From Pseudomonas fluorescens Q2-87 (GTDB lineage: Bacteria > Pseudomonadota > Gammaproteobacteria > Pseudomonadales > Pseudomonadaceae), in NCBI RefSeq assembly GCF_000281895.1, contig NZ_CM001558.1, positions 5,708,556 through 5,772,555 of the forward strand: DNA of 64,000 nucleotides, read 5' to 3'. Position numbers and translations under genes: made by a program. How positions within the stretch are numbered: the stretch's first letter is position 1; the number at the start of each line of letters is the position of its first letter. Below the pieces are notes generated by a model. It searched no databases, was not told the origin of the DNA, and saw only the letters and a list, made by a program, of their open reading frames with translations. Shown here in pieces: positions 38,888-48,150 of the stretch.

Positions 38888-40303
38888 TTAAAGCCGCCAG
38901 AACAGTTCATGGCGACGCACGGCCTTGCGAAAAAATTCGTTCTCGCCATAAGGCGATCCGGCACGCCCAGCCAGCAAACGTTGGAGACCACGGCGCAGGC
39001 GACGCTTGAACGGCGCTCGCGGTTGCAGATCGTGCATCATGCCCAACGCCATGGCCTTGTCGCGCTGGCCGGGCAGTGCCAACGGCAGGCTGACGGGATG
39101 CATTGGCCGGCCCGGGTCGAAGTACGGCGGCAACGCAATGCCCGCACCCGCATCGCCCATGGGCCAGCGGTCGTTGTCGTGCAGGTGATTGGCGTAGCCC
39201 AACAGCGTGGTGGGTTGCCATGGCAAGCCTTCGAGGGCCTGCAGGACGGCATGGTGTGCGCAGAGATGGTCGGGATGCGGGTCGAGGGTGGGGTGCGGCA
39301 ACACGATGACCTCGGGACGCGCCTTGAGCAGCAGTTCCCGCAGATCGGCCAGCAGATTGGTCCAGGTCGGCGCGCCATCGGCATCGCCGGGCAGGGAAAA
39401 CGGGTTCATCTGGCGCAACAGTCGGGTATCGCTCAGGTCCGCCTCCCGGGAGCCCTGGGGCTGGTCGGGCGCGGCCTGCATCGCGGCCAGTTGCAGGCAG
39501 AAGTAACCCAGCTGAACACAATGGGCCTCCGGAACCCCGGCCCAGCGCGGCACGGCGATGCTGTCCCAGGCGCGCAAGCGGCCCTTGAGCCGCGCGGCTT
39601 CGGCACGATCCAGGCCCATCTGCTGGTAATGCTCGGCTTCGATTTCACCCGCCGTCAGAGTCACGATCCAGGCTTCATCCGCCTGGCTGTACAGCCCATA
39701 GGCGGCCAGTTCCGCATCGTCGGCGTGGGGCGCGATGACCATCACCCGCTGACGCTGGACCTGCGGCGAGGTGAAAGACCATAGCGTCGGCTCGCCCTGC
39801 AAGCGGCAAAAACGTCCGCGCAGGCGCAGCTCGCCCCGGGACAGCGCCGGGCCCTGCTCGCTCAGGTTGAGGTAGCGCAGGCCGTTGACGCCGCGCTCGA
39901 AAGTTTGCCGGTCCGGACATTCACCGCCCGACAACTCGACAGCCGGGTCGATGAAGCGCCCCAGCCAGGTACTTTTCATTCGCAACGCGAGGATCAGCGT
40001 CGCGCCATCGTCCAGGATCACCCCTTCGTCCAACCGCAGGTGCCCATTATTCAGGTGCACCTTGGGTTGCTGGGTGAACGGCGGGAAGCTGTATTGGTAG
40101 TCGTCGCGAGGCGAATAAAACAAGTGGTCGGCGAACCACGCTTCATGGGCGACCCAGGCCAGTACCGCCAGCACCAGCGGCAACCACCAGGCCACCAGGA
40201 TGCCGAGCAAGACCAGTACGACAAACGCAAGCAACAGCCCGACGCGCTTGTTGCGGCGGTGACGCTTGAGCAATTGCTGCTTTCGACTTATCGGCGGGTT
40301 CAT
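38888..40303 (-). CDS. dnpA: PIG-L family de-N-acetylase DnpA
   Basis: A 471-residue membrane-anchored deacetylase. The basic N-terminus is followed by a double hydrophobic segment (about 20-52). The zinc motifs of the PIG-L (LmbE-like) family are PHADDAE near residue 190 and HPDH near 341. The P. aeruginosa homologue (PA5002) is known to affect fluoroquinolone tolerance/persister formation. The start ATG at 40303 overlaps the stop of the mig-14-like gene (ATGA), so the two are likely coupled. Confidence 0.88.
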   Translation of the reverse strand: MNPPISRKQQLLKRHRRNKRVGLLLAFVVLVLLGILVAWWLPLVLAVLAWVAHEAWFADHLFYSPRDDYQYSFPPFTQQPKVHLNNGHLRLDEGVILDDGATLILALRMKSTWLGRFIDPAVELSGGECPDRQTFERGVNGLRYLNLSEQGPALSRGELRLRGRFCRLQGEPTLWSFTSPQVQRQRVMVIAPHADDAELAAYGLYSQADEAWIVTLTAGEIEAEHYQQMGLDRAEAARLKGRLRAWDSIAVPRWAGVPEAHCVQLGYFCLQLAAMQAAPDQPQGSREADLSDTRLLRQMNPFSLPGDADGAPTWTNLLADLRELLLKARPEVIVLPHPTLDPHPDHLCAHHAVLQALEGLPWQPTTLLGYANHLHDNDRWPMGDAGAGIALPPYFDPGRPMHPVSLPLALPGQRDKAMALGMMHDLQPRAPFKRRLRRGLQRLLAGRAGSPYGENEFFRKAVRRHELFWRL

Positions 40304-41196
40304 ACGGTAAACACCGGCACGGGGTTGCACCAACGGTCCTTGTACTCCCGGTCCGCCCGACCGAATGAAAAACGCAACGGCTTGCCGGCGGCACGGGCAT
40401 GTTCCCAGGCGCTCTGGGTGTTGAGGAAGCTCAACACGCTGCCGGGGCTGAACTCTCGGGTCTGCGGGTCGACGCCGCCGTTGATGTACTCGACGCTGAT
40501 CCATTCCGGCGCTTCGACGCGGTACACCAATTGAATGGCGATCGGCGCATCGTTGAGGAAGATCACCGAACCGATCAGCCATTCGCGCAACAGCTCGATT
40601 ACTTCGGCCATGCGCTCGGCTCCGGTGGCCGCAAAGCCCCAGCGACGCAGGAAGAGGTCGCAGTAAATCGCAGCCAGCTCCGTACTGGAGAACTCGTCGA
40701 CCGGCCGTACCACACCGCCCGCTTCTTCCAGCAAGCGCAGCTCACGACGCTGGTTGTAGCGAAACTTCTTCGACAATTCTTCCGGGGTACGGGCCATGGC
40801 CAGTTGCTCCTGCTGCAACTTCATGCCACTGAAGCGCCCTTCGTTGAGGGCCGACAGGTAACGTGCGCGGTGGCGCAACGGCGCCTGGGCGTCGGGAGCC
40901 GCCGGTAGAATCAACTCGGCGTTCCCCAAGTCGAACAGGCCCTTTTTGCCGTTGCGCTTGAGCACGTCCTTGGATAACGCGAGGTCACGACCCCAGGTCG
41001 CAATGGCTGCCTTGAGCTCACCATCTTGTTCGAACGCCAGGTAGCGCACGGGAATCCCGGCCAGGGCCGCCAGACGTTCGATCACCTGCGGATGGGTGGC
41101 CACACTGCCGCCATAGCGCTGCCAGGCCTGGGCATACATCGACGCGTCTATGGTTGACCAGCCGCGCTCGCGCCAGCCTTGGAATCGGTTGAGCAT
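40300..41196 (-). CDS. mig-14: Mig-14-like protein (antimicrobial peptide resistance)
   Basis: A 298-residue GNAT-like protein. The start MLNRFQGWRERGWSTID and the block KKFRYNQRRELRLLEEAGG, then VEYINGGVDPQTREFSPGSV, match the Mig-14 family first found in Salmonella. Members promote resistance to host cationic peptides. It is coupled at both ends by overlapping codons, with the glycosyltransferase upstream and dnpA downstream. Confidence 0.88.
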   Translation of the reverse strand: MLNRFQGWRERGWSTIDASMYAQAWQRYGGSVATHPQVIERLAALAGIPVRYLAFEQDGELKAAIATWGRDLALSKDVLKRNGKKGLFDLGNAELILPAAPDAQAPLRHRARYLSALNEGRFSGMKLQQEQLAMARTPEELSKKFRYNQRRELRLLEEAGGVVRPVDEFSSTELAAIYCDLFLRRWGFAATGAERMAEVIELLREWLIGSVIFLNDAPIAIQLVYRVEAPEWISVEYINGGVDPQTREFSPGSVLSFLNTQSAWEHARAAGKPLRFSFGRADREYKDRWCNPVPVFTV

Positions 41197-42326
41197 CAGG
41201 CCCTCGGCGCCAGTTCGGTGACTTGGGGCAAGCGCCAGAATGCCTCGCGAACGGCGCGATCCGAGAACCGCTCGCGCAGGCGGTCGAGCATCAGCTCGGC
41301 GCATTGGCGACGCTGCGATTCGTCCATGGCAGCCAGGTGTTGCAGCCCCTGGGCCATATGTTCGGCGTCGCCCAGCGGAAACAGAATGCCCACGCCCTCG
41401 ACCACTTCCTTCGCACCGCCACAGGCCGTGGCCAGCAGGGGGACCCCGGCGCCCATGGCTTCGAGCAGCACCATGCCGAATGGCTCATGGTCGGAGCTCA
41501 GGGCAAATACATCAAAAGCACGGAAGTAACGGCGCGCCTCGGGCACCTGACCGAGAAACAGCACGCGATCGGCAATGCCCAACTCCAGCGCCAGCTCCCG
41601 AAGGTCCTGCTCCAGACGGCCCTTGCCGAGGATCGCCAGTTGGCTATGGGCGGGCAGGTACGCCAGTGCCGCGGCAAATCCGCGCAGCAAGGTGGCCTGA
41701 TCCTTGTCCGGGTGCAGGCGACCGACATTGCCGACAATCCAGGCGTTCGTATCCAGCCCGAGGGTCTGGCGCGCTTCATCCCGAGAAACCAGGCAGGCCT
41801 GGGTGGCCTCGAGATCGATGCGATTGTAGAGCGTCTGGATCCTGGCAACCGGCCATTTCGGCAGGCAGCGGCGCATGTCGTCGCGCACCGCGTCGGAGAC
41901 CCCGAGCAAGCTCAGGCGCTTGCGAAAAAGGTGAGCGAACAGACGGCGGGTACGCCGTTGGTAATCGCCAAAGGCATGGTGCACGCCAATCACCGGCAGG
42001 CCGGTGCCAAGCAGGGCGATGTAGATCGGCTTGAAGCGATGGGCGATGCAGAAACTGAAGTTGCGCGAAGCGGCGATCTTGCGCAAATCGCCGATGGCGC
42101 CCAGCTTCAGGCCACGAATGGCGCTGGAGCTGTACTCCATGAACAGCACCTCGTCCGAGGCACAACCAGCGGCGACTTGCGCGTCCGCCGCCCCGGTGAG
42201 GAACACCGTGGTCACGCGATAGCCAGTCCCCGCGAACAGGCTGGCGTACTGACGGGCACAGTCCAGGAACGGCCCGTCATAACCGTGGCAAAACTGCAGC
42301 ACATGTCGCTCAGCCGAGCGTGTCAT
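41196..42326 (-). CDS. wapH: Core glycosyltransferase family 4 (WapH-like)
   Basis: A GT-B enzyme of 376 residues starting MTRSAERHVLQF (an earlier in-frame start at 42332 is possible). Acceptor-side HHAFGDYQRRTRR and donor-side NVGRLHPDKDQATLLRGFA, then ALSSDHEPFGMVLLEAMGAG (E-x7-E). Position next to the carbamoyltransferase and mig-14 matches PA5004, wapH, a core glucosyltransferase. The 5' end overlaps the carbamoyltransferase by about 17 bp. Confidence 0.82.
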   Translation of the reverse strand: MTRSAERHVLQFCHGYDGPFLDCARQYASLFAGTGYRVTTVFLTGAADAQVAAGCASDEVLFMEYSSSAIRGLKLGAIGDLRKIAASRNFSFCIAHRFKPIYIALLGTGLPVIGVHHAFGDYQRRTRRLFAHLFRKRLSLLGVSDAVRDDMRRCLPKWPVARIQTLYNRIDLEATQACLVSRDEARQTLGLDTNAWIVGNVGRLHPDKDQATLLRGFAAALAYLPAHSQLAILGKGRLEQDLRELALELGIADRVLFLGQVPEARRYFRAFDVFALSSDHEPFGMVLLEAMGAGVPLLATACGGAKEVVEGVGILFPLGDAEHMAQGLQHLAAMDESQRRQCAELMLDRLRERFSDRAVREAFWRLPQVTELAPRA

Positions 42327-44067
42327 AAGCATCCACGCCGTCTTTGACCACCAGAATGTCTTCCATGATCAGGTACTGCAGGTCGGAGCCGAAGAACATG
42401 TTCAGCGCGTCGGTCGGCGAGCAGATCATCGGCTCGCCACGGCGGTTGAGCGAAGTGTTTAGGGACACGCCGTTGCCGGTCAGGACTTCCAGGGCCTTCA
42501 TCATGTCGTAGTAGCGCGGGTTGTATTCGCGCTTGAGCACCTGGGCCCGGGAAGTGCCGTCTTCATGGACGACTTCCGGCACGCGGGTCTTCCATTCTTC
42601 GGCCACTTCGAAGGTGAAGGTCATGAAGGGGGCCGGGTGATCGACTTTGATCATCTGCGGCGCGACGGTGTCGAGCATCGACGGGCAGAAAGGCCTCCAG
42701 CGCTCGCGGAACTTGATCTGTTCGTTGATGCGATCAGCCACGCCACTGGCGCTTGGGCAACCAATGATCGAACGACCGCCCAAGGCGCGCGGACCGAATT
42801 CCATGCGTCCCTGGAACCAGGCGACCGGGTTGCCGTCGACCATGATCTTGGCAATCCGCTCAGGAGTGTTGTCGATCTTGCGCCAGGCCGGTTTGCTCGG
42901 GTGGCGGGCGCACGCGGCGATCACGTCTTCGTTGCTGTAGGCCGGGCCGAGATAGACATGTTCCATCTTCTCCACTGGCACGCCACGGACATGGGACACA
43001 TAGGCCGCCGCACCTACTGCGGTGCCGGCGTCGCCGGAAGCCGGTTGCACGAACAGTTCCTTGACGTCGTCACGGGCGATGATTTTCTGGTTCAGCTTGA
43101 CGTTCAATGCGCAGCCGCCAGCGAACGCCAGCTTGCCGGTTTCCTTGAGCACGTCACCCAGGTAATGGTCGATCATTTGCAGCGCGAGCTTCTCGAACAG
43201 CGCCTGCATGCTGGCCGCGTAGTGAATGTACGGCTCGTCAGCGATGTCGCCTTCGCGTTTCGGGCCGAGCCATTCGATCAGCTTCGGCGAGAAGTAGAAG
43301 CCCTTGCCCTTTTCTTTATAGCGACGCAAGCCGATCACGTTGGCGTAGTCGGTGTTGATCACCAACTCGCCATTTTCGAACGACGCCAGGCGCGAGAAAT
43401 CGTACTTGCTGGCATCGCCGTAGGGCGCCATACCCATGACCTTGAATTCGCCGTCGAGCATCTCAAAACCGAGGAACTCGGTGATCGCGCCATACAGGCC
43501 GCCCAGGGAGTCCGGATCGAAGAATTCCTTGATCTTGTGGATCTTGCCGTTCTCACCATAACCGAAGAAGGTCGTGGCGTATTCGCCCTTGCCGTCGATG
43601 CCCAGGATCGCGGTTTTTTCCTGGAAACCCGAGCAGTGATAGGCGCTGGAGGCGTGGGCCAAGTGGTGCTCGACCGGCTCGATCTTGATTTTTTTCGGAT
43701 CGAAGCCCAGTTGCTCCAGGCACCAGACGATCTTGCGGCGATAGCGCTTGTAGCGACGGTTGCCCATCAGGATCGCATCGAGGGCACGATCCGGGGCGTA
43801 CCAGTAACGCTTGGCGTAATGCCAGCGCGCCTCGCCGAACAGGCTGATCGGGGCGAACGGAATCGCCACCACATCGACGTCGGACGGCTTGATGCCAGCC
43901 TGTTCCAGGCAGAACTTCGCCGACTCATAAGGCATGCGGTTCTTTGCATGTTTATCGCGTACGAAGCGCTCTTCCTCGGCCGCCGCGATCAGCTTGCCGT
44001 CAATGTACAGCGCTGCGGAAGGATCATGGCTAAGGGCGCCGGACAGGCCAAGAATCGTCAATGCCAC
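42310..44067 (-). CDS. wapO: LPS-core carbamoyltransferase (NodU/CmcH family)
   Basis: A 585-residue enzyme. The N-terminal YrdC-like/Kae1-like half has GALSHDPSAALYIDGKL and the metal-binding HLAHASSAYHCSGF. The C-terminal half has WFQGRMEFGPRALGGRSII, the family hallmark. P. aeruginosa PA5005 (WapO) carbamoylates heptose II of the core using carbamoyl phosphate. It starts a strand-wide run ending with dnpA. An intergenic REPIN separates it from the dual-kinase gene. Confidence 0.88.
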   Translation of the reverse strand: MALTILGLSGALSHDPSAALYIDGKLIAAAEEERFVRDKHAKNRMPYESAKFCLEQAGIKPSDVDVVAIPFAPISLFGEARWHYAKRYWYAPDRALDAILMGNRRYKRYRRKIVWCLEQLGFDPKKIKIEPVEHHLAHASSAYHCSGFQEKTAILGIDGKGEYATTFFGYGENGKIHKIKEFFDPDSLGGLYGAITEFLGFEMLDGEFKVMGMAPYGDASKYDFSRLASFENGELVINTDYANVIGLRRYKEKGKGFYFSPKLIEWLGPKREGDIADEPYIHYAASMQALFEKLALQMIDHYLGDVLKETGKLAFAGGCALNVKLNQKIIARDDVKELFVQPASGDAGTAVGAAAYVSHVRGVPVEKMEHVYLGPAYSNEDVIAACARHPSKPAWRKIDNTPERIAKIMVDGNPVAWFQGRMEFGPRALGGRSIIGCPSASGVADRINEQIKFRERWRPFCPSMLDTVAPQMIKVDHPAPFMTFTFEVAEEWKTRVPEVVHEDGTSRAQVLKREYNPRYYDMMKALEVLTGNGVSLNTSLNRRGEPMICSPTDALNMFFGSDLQYLIMEDILVVKDGVDAYDTLG

Positions 44068-44232
44068 AGGGGTCTAGCCTCTTATGTCTGCATACGGGCG
44101 ACAAGCGCCTCGAAAAATTGATGTGCCGCTCGCCAAGGGCGCGGGGCAGCTAAAGGGCGGGATTATAGCTTAAAAGCGGCAGCAAGCCTCTAGCGGTGAG
44201 TGGCAAGTAGCTTTATTGGCAGCCAGGCATAA

Positions 44233-44372
44233 CCCCGTGGCGAGGGAGCTTGCTCCCGCTCGACTGCGCGGCGGTCGTAAAACCTGCCAACTGTTTTTCA
44301 CTGGTGCACGGCGTTGAATGGCTTTGGGGCTGCTACGCAGCCCAGCGGGAGCAAGCTCCCTCGCCACGGGGT
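44233..44372. repeat. REPIN
   Basis: ccccgtggcgagggagcttg and its inverted copy enclose a GC-rich spacer. The 345 bp between the carbamoyltransferase and dual-kinase genes contains nothing else I can support. Confidence 0.85.
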
Positions 44373-44412
44373 CATCGATTGCCTCGAGTGAGCGGCACGG
44401 TCACAGCAGGGT

Positions 44413-45861
44413 TCAAGCGTTGTCGACGACCTTGGGCACCCGCTGATCAATCACCCGATACAACGCACTGTCCTCAGGCCAGTTACGCATGAACCGCGCG
44501 CGATCCCGGGCGTAGGCCTGGGCGAAGCTGGCGTCGGAGCGGTGCTGGCACATCGAGTCGAGGTCGATCAACGCCCAGCGGTCGTGCTGCCAGAACAGGT
44601 TATGGCCCTTGAAGTCGCCGTGGCTGATGCGCTCGCGGATCAGGTCGGTGAACAGCCGGTCCAGCGCAAGCAATTCACGCTCGGGCGCTTCGCCGTTCGC
44701 CACATAGGGCGCAAAGCGCTCGATAATGTCCGGCCCCGCCAGGTATTCGGTGACCAGGTAAGCGCCGCGGCGCAGCCACAGGAAACGCTTTTCCATCACC
44801 GCCAGGGGCTTGGGCGTGGCGATGCCGAGGAAAGCCAGGCGATGGCCTTCGCGCCAGGAGTGCCAGGCACGGCTCGGGCGCCAGAAGCGCTTGAGCCAAT
44901 GGGCGAAATTCTTGATGTTGTAGCGCTTGATCACCAGGGGGCGACCGCTTACCTCGACCTTGCCGACGCTCGCCGCGCCACCGGTCTTGTACAGGTGACC
45001 CTGGTCGAGCAAGGCGTCCGCCTGTTCCAGCACCGGGAGCATGGCCGCTTCTTCATCGCGACGAATCGCCCGCAGGCCAAACGCCCCGCGCCGCACACTG
45101 AACAGGCTGCACTCGCGCCCAACCTTTTCCAGGAAGTCTTTCAGGCGCCAGGCATGAACCTTGTCGATCTGTTTTTGCAGGGCTTCCATGGGCAACGCAT
45201 GTTCGGCGTTGCCCAGCAGGTAATACACCAGCAGCTCTTCATTGAACGGCTCGAGGGACTTGGGTAATTGGGCGAAAAACACGCCCAGGTTCTCGAGGAC
45301 TTTTTGTCGAGACAATGGCTGTCCCGGGGTTTCGGCGCGAATGCCAGCCCCATCGATCAAATAGAGCTTGCCATCGTGACGCAGCAGATTGTCCAGGTGC
45401 AGGTCTTCCTGCCACAGGCCTTTGCCATGCAATTGCGCGATGGCGCCCAAAGCCTCGGCCAGCACCGCTGTTTGTTCATCTGCCAACAATGGCAACTGCT
45501 CGACGTATCTCCAGGCATCCCCCAGGCTCTCGGCGCCTTCGAGCAACTCGAACAACAACCAGCCACCTTCGCCCTCTTTCAGGCCATCGGCGAGCAATAG
45601 CGGAGTCGTCAGCCCTTGTTCCGCCAGCAGGCGCACGCCTTGCAATTCCCGTTGAAAATGCCGGGCGGCCTTGCTGCCTACCAGCAATTTTGCAAGGACC
45701 GGGCGACCGCGCCAGACGCCCGCACCGACGTAACGCTGCCCCGGCAGTACCCGCAGCAGCGTCAGCAATTGCAATTGCGCCGGGCCTGCGGCATCGGCCA
45801 ATGTCAGGCTCAGTGGCAGGCTGGGGCTGCGGCCAGCGCTCTTCAATTCGGACAACTGCAT
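44413..45861 (-). CDS. Tandem (dual) LPS-kinase-like protein
   Basis: A 482-residue cytoplasmic protein with two kinase-like domains. Domain 1 (about 1-230) has a Lys in PVLAKLLVG, QEDLHLDNLL near 150 and LIDGAG. Domain 2 (about 270-482) has VIKRYNIKNF, SHGDFKGHNLF near 413 and LIDLDSM. Both keep the Lys, catalytic Asp, Asn and second Asp, so both could be active. The ATG overlaps the wapQ stop (TGATG). PA5006 of P. aeruginosa occupies the same place. Its role in core phosphorylation is likely but unproven. Confidence 0.82.
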   Translation of the reverse strand: MQLSELKSAGRSPSLPLSLTLADAAGPAQLQLLTLLRVLPGQRYVGAGVWRGRPVLAKLLVGSKAARHFQRELQGVRLLAEQGLTTPLLLADGLKEGEGGWLLFELLEGAESLGDAWRYVEQLPLLADEQTAVLAEALGAIAQLHGKGLWQEDLHLDNLLRHDGKLYLIDGAGIRAETPGQPLSRQKVLENLGVFFAQLPKSLEPFNEELLVYYLLGNAEHALPMEALQKQIDKVHAWRLKDFLEKVGRECSLFSVRRGAFGLRAIRRDEEAAMLPVLEQADALLDQGHLYKTGGAASVGKVEVSGRPLVIKRYNIKNFAHWLKRFWRPSRAWHSWREGHRLAFLGIATPKPLAVMEKRFLWLRRGAYLVTEYLAGPDIIERFAPYVANGEAPERELLALDRLFTDLIRERISHGDFKGHNLFWQHDRWALIDLDSMCQHRSDASFAQAYARDRARFMRNWPEDSALYRVIDQRVPKVVDNA

Positions 45862-46613
45862 CAACGGGCCTCCTTATGGCTGCGCCGGGCGCTCAGTCGA
45901 GTCACCCAGCCATCGACCAGCCCGCTGTCGGGCGGCTGGTCCAGATAGGTAGACAACAGCTGGCGCACATCAGCGTCGCTCCATATGGCGGCGCGACGCA
46001 GCAACGGCTCTAAATCCTTGACTCGATCACGCTGGCCGAACAGCAACGGCCGGGTCTTTTCCAAATCGATCAATTGCGCCTGGTAGCCGCTGGCAGTGGC
46101 TTGCAGGAAGATGTGCTTGGGATAAAAGCAACCGTGCACCTGGCGCACCTCGTGCAGGCGCCGCGCCAACTGGCCGCAGGCTTCAAGGATGGTGGCATGT
46201 TGCGCCGCCGTCAGGGTCGGCCAGCGTTGCAACAGCGAATCCAGGTCATCCCAGCCATCCAGGGCTCGGGTCAGCAGGATCGCCCGCACTTCGCCGTCCA
46301 CCTTGCGCTGGCCGTAGAAGACTGCTTGCAGGGCCGGAATCCCCAGTTGGCGATAACGGCTGATGTTGCGAAACTCCCGGGAAAAACTCGGCTCGCCAAA
46401 GGGATGCGACCAAGTCCGGGTCAGGTAATTGCTCTGGCGCTTGAGGTAGTAGCCGCGGCCCTCCAGCTCCAGCCGGAACACGCTGCTCCACCCATCGCCC
46501 GAAGTGTTGGGCTCATCCACCGCGTCCAGTTCGCGCGCCCATAAGGCTTCGAAGCTGTCCAGGCCATGACGTTGCAGCAACGCCCGGTCTTCAGCGGCCA
46601 GAAAATCAGTCAT
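45861..46613 (-). CDS. wapQ: LPS core kinase-like protein WapQ
   Basis: A 250-residue LPS-kinase (InaA/Kdo-kinase) family member. The ATP-lobe Lys lies in YYLKRQSNYL. The catalytic loop reads HGCFYPKHIF, with a Cys/Phe/Tyr in the place normally held by catalytic Asp, and AQLIDLEKT carries the metal Asp. Position in order (dual kinase, wapQ, wapP, waaP, waaG) matches P. aeruginosa. Confidence 0.82.
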   Translation of the reverse strand: MTDFLAAEDRALLQRHGLDSFEALWARELDAVDEPNTSGDGWSSVFRLELEGRGYYLKRQSNYLTRTWSHPFGEPSFSREFRNISRYRQLGIPALQAVFYGQRKVDGEVRAILLTRALDGWDDLDSLLQRWPTLTAAQHATILEACGQLARRLHEVRQVHGCFYPKHIFLQATASGYQAQLIDLEKTRPLLFGQRDRVKDLEPLLRRAAIWSDADVRQLLSTYLDQPPDSGLVDGWVTRLSARRSHKEAR

Positions 46614-47344
46614 TCACGCCCCTCGAAAAATCTCACCACGTGGCGGATGCGTTTCTTGTCGCACGCATCGAGCCGATCACGCTGGCGGTATTGCAGGTAA
46701 AAGCGCAGTCGCTGGGTGGCCGACAAGTGATACTTGGCCACTTTGTCCAGGCACGCCAGGTCTTTGGTGATCCGGTACTTGAGCCAGAAACCACGCCAGA
46801 AATCCCCGTTCGGACAATCGATCAGGAACAGTCGTGACTGGTCATCGATCAGCAGGTTGCGCCATTTCAAATCGTTGTGGGTAAAGCGATGGCCATGCAT
46901 GGTCCGTGTGTAGTTCGCCAGTTGCTGGCTCACGCCATCGACCCAGGCACGATCCGCCAGCCGCGGATCATGACGTTCGGCCAGGGCCGAGAGATCTTCG
47001 GTATCGGGCAGCTCACGGGTGATCATCGCGCCACGTGCGTAGGTCGCGCCGTTGCGCTCCAGGCCCCAGGCAATGATTTCGGCGGTGGGAATGCCCCATT
47101 TGGCGAAGCGCTTGAGGTTCTGCCACTCGGACTTTACCCGCGGCTTACCCAAGTAGCGGCGCAAGCCCTTGCCAGCCCCGACGTAGCGCTTGACGTAGTA
47201 ATTCACGCCGTTGCGCTGCACCCGGACCACCTCCGACAACGGATCACGGGTCAGCCGCTCCCCTTGCAGGGCAAACACCGCGTCGAGACTGCCAAAATCC
47301 TGTGCCAGGTCGGCGTAGGCCGGTTCCAGTTTCCAGCCCGACAT
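46610..47344 (-). CDS. wapP: LPS core kinase WapP
   Basis: A 244-residue kinase-like protein. ATP-lobe VNYYVKRYVGAG, catalytic loop FTHNDLKWRNLL (with Asp and Asn) and FLIDCPNGDF. Start MSGWKLEPAY at 47344. Codons overlap waaP at one end and wapQ (4 bp) at the other. The homologue phosphorylates a core heptose in P. aeruginosa. Confidence 0.86.
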   Translation of the reverse strand: MSGWKLEPAYADLAQDFGSLDAVFALQGERLTRDPLSEVVRVQRNGVNYYVKRYVGAGKGLRRYLGKPRVKSEWQNLKRFAKWGIPTAEIIAWGLERNGATYARGAMITRELPDTEDLSALAERHDPRLADRAWVDGVSQQLANYTRTMHGHRFTHNDLKWRNLLIDDQSRLFLIDCPNGDFWRGFWLKYRITKDLACLDKVAKYHLSATQRLRFYLQYRQRDRLDACDKKRIRHVVRFFEGRE

Positions 47345-48150
47345 CAGAGCGCGTCCCCGTACCGCTGTTTGCGGGCATACAACTTGTTGGCCTTGCCTTC
47401 GAGCCAGCTCAGCAGCGACGCCTCTTCGGCGAGGATCCGCCGCAGCGGCTGCTGGAAATAGCCCTTGAGAAAGCGCAGCTTGTCGCGGCGGGTCAGGCCG
47501 ATGTCCAGCGCCGAGAAATACAGCGCCGCCAGGTCCTTGTTGCGCCAGCGAGTGGTGATGGCCGGACGGGTCTGGGCACGGTGCAGGTCAATCACCGAGA
47601 GCTTGAAATCTCCAGGCGTCACCGGCTTGTCGGTGTGCAGCAAAAAATGGCAGATGTAGCAGTCACGATGGTTGACCCCGGCACGGTGCATCATGCCCGT
47701 CATGCGCGCCACTTCGGCGATCAGGGCACGCTTGAGCGCCGGCTGTGGCGGCTGCTTGACCCAGTCGATGCTGAAGTCTTCAAGGCTGATGGTCGGCGCC
47801 AGTTCTTCGGTGACGATGAACGAGTGCTGGTCCGCCGGATTGCTACCCTTCTCGCCATAAGCCACGGCGGTCATGGTCGGCACGCCGACTTCCTGCAAGC
47901 GCTGGATCGCTTTCCATTCCTGCCCTGCGCCGAGGACCGGCAATTTGGCGGTGATCAGGTTCTTGAAGATCTCGCCCCAACCGATGCCACGATGGATCTT
48001 CACGAAAAAGCCGCGACCGTCCACCTCCGTACGCAACGTGCGCCGGGCTTCCAGTTCGCGATAGACCTCGCCCTTGAGCGCTTCGACTTCGGTGAACGCA
48101 TCGCGTCCGGCCCAAAGGCTCTTGAACGGTTCGGCCAGCATCAGTTTCAT
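47344..48150 (-). CDS. waaP: Lipopolysaccharide heptose I kinase WaaP
   Basis: A 268-residue sugar kinase that phosphorylates heptose I of the inner core, essential in P. aeruginosa. VKIHRGIGWGEIFKNL carries the ATP-binding Lys. The catalytic loop is NHRDCYICHFLL with Asp163, the position reported as catalytic in P. aeruginosa WaaP. VIDLHRAQ carries the metal ligand. It overlaps waaG by 4 bp. Confidence 0.95.
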   Translation of the reverse strand: MKLMLAEPFKSLWAGRDAFTEVEALKGEVYRELEARRTLRTEVDGRGFFVKIHRGIGWGEIFKNLITAKLPVLGAGQEWKAIQRLQEVGVPTMTAVAYGEKGSNPADQHSFIVTEELAPTISLEDFSIDWVKQPPQPALKRALIAEVARMTGMMHRAGVNHRDCYICHFLLHTDKPVTPGDFKLSVIDLHRAQTRPAITTRWRNKDLAALYFSALDIGLTRRDKLRFLKGYFQQPLRRILAEEASLLSWLEGKANKLYARKQRYGDAL

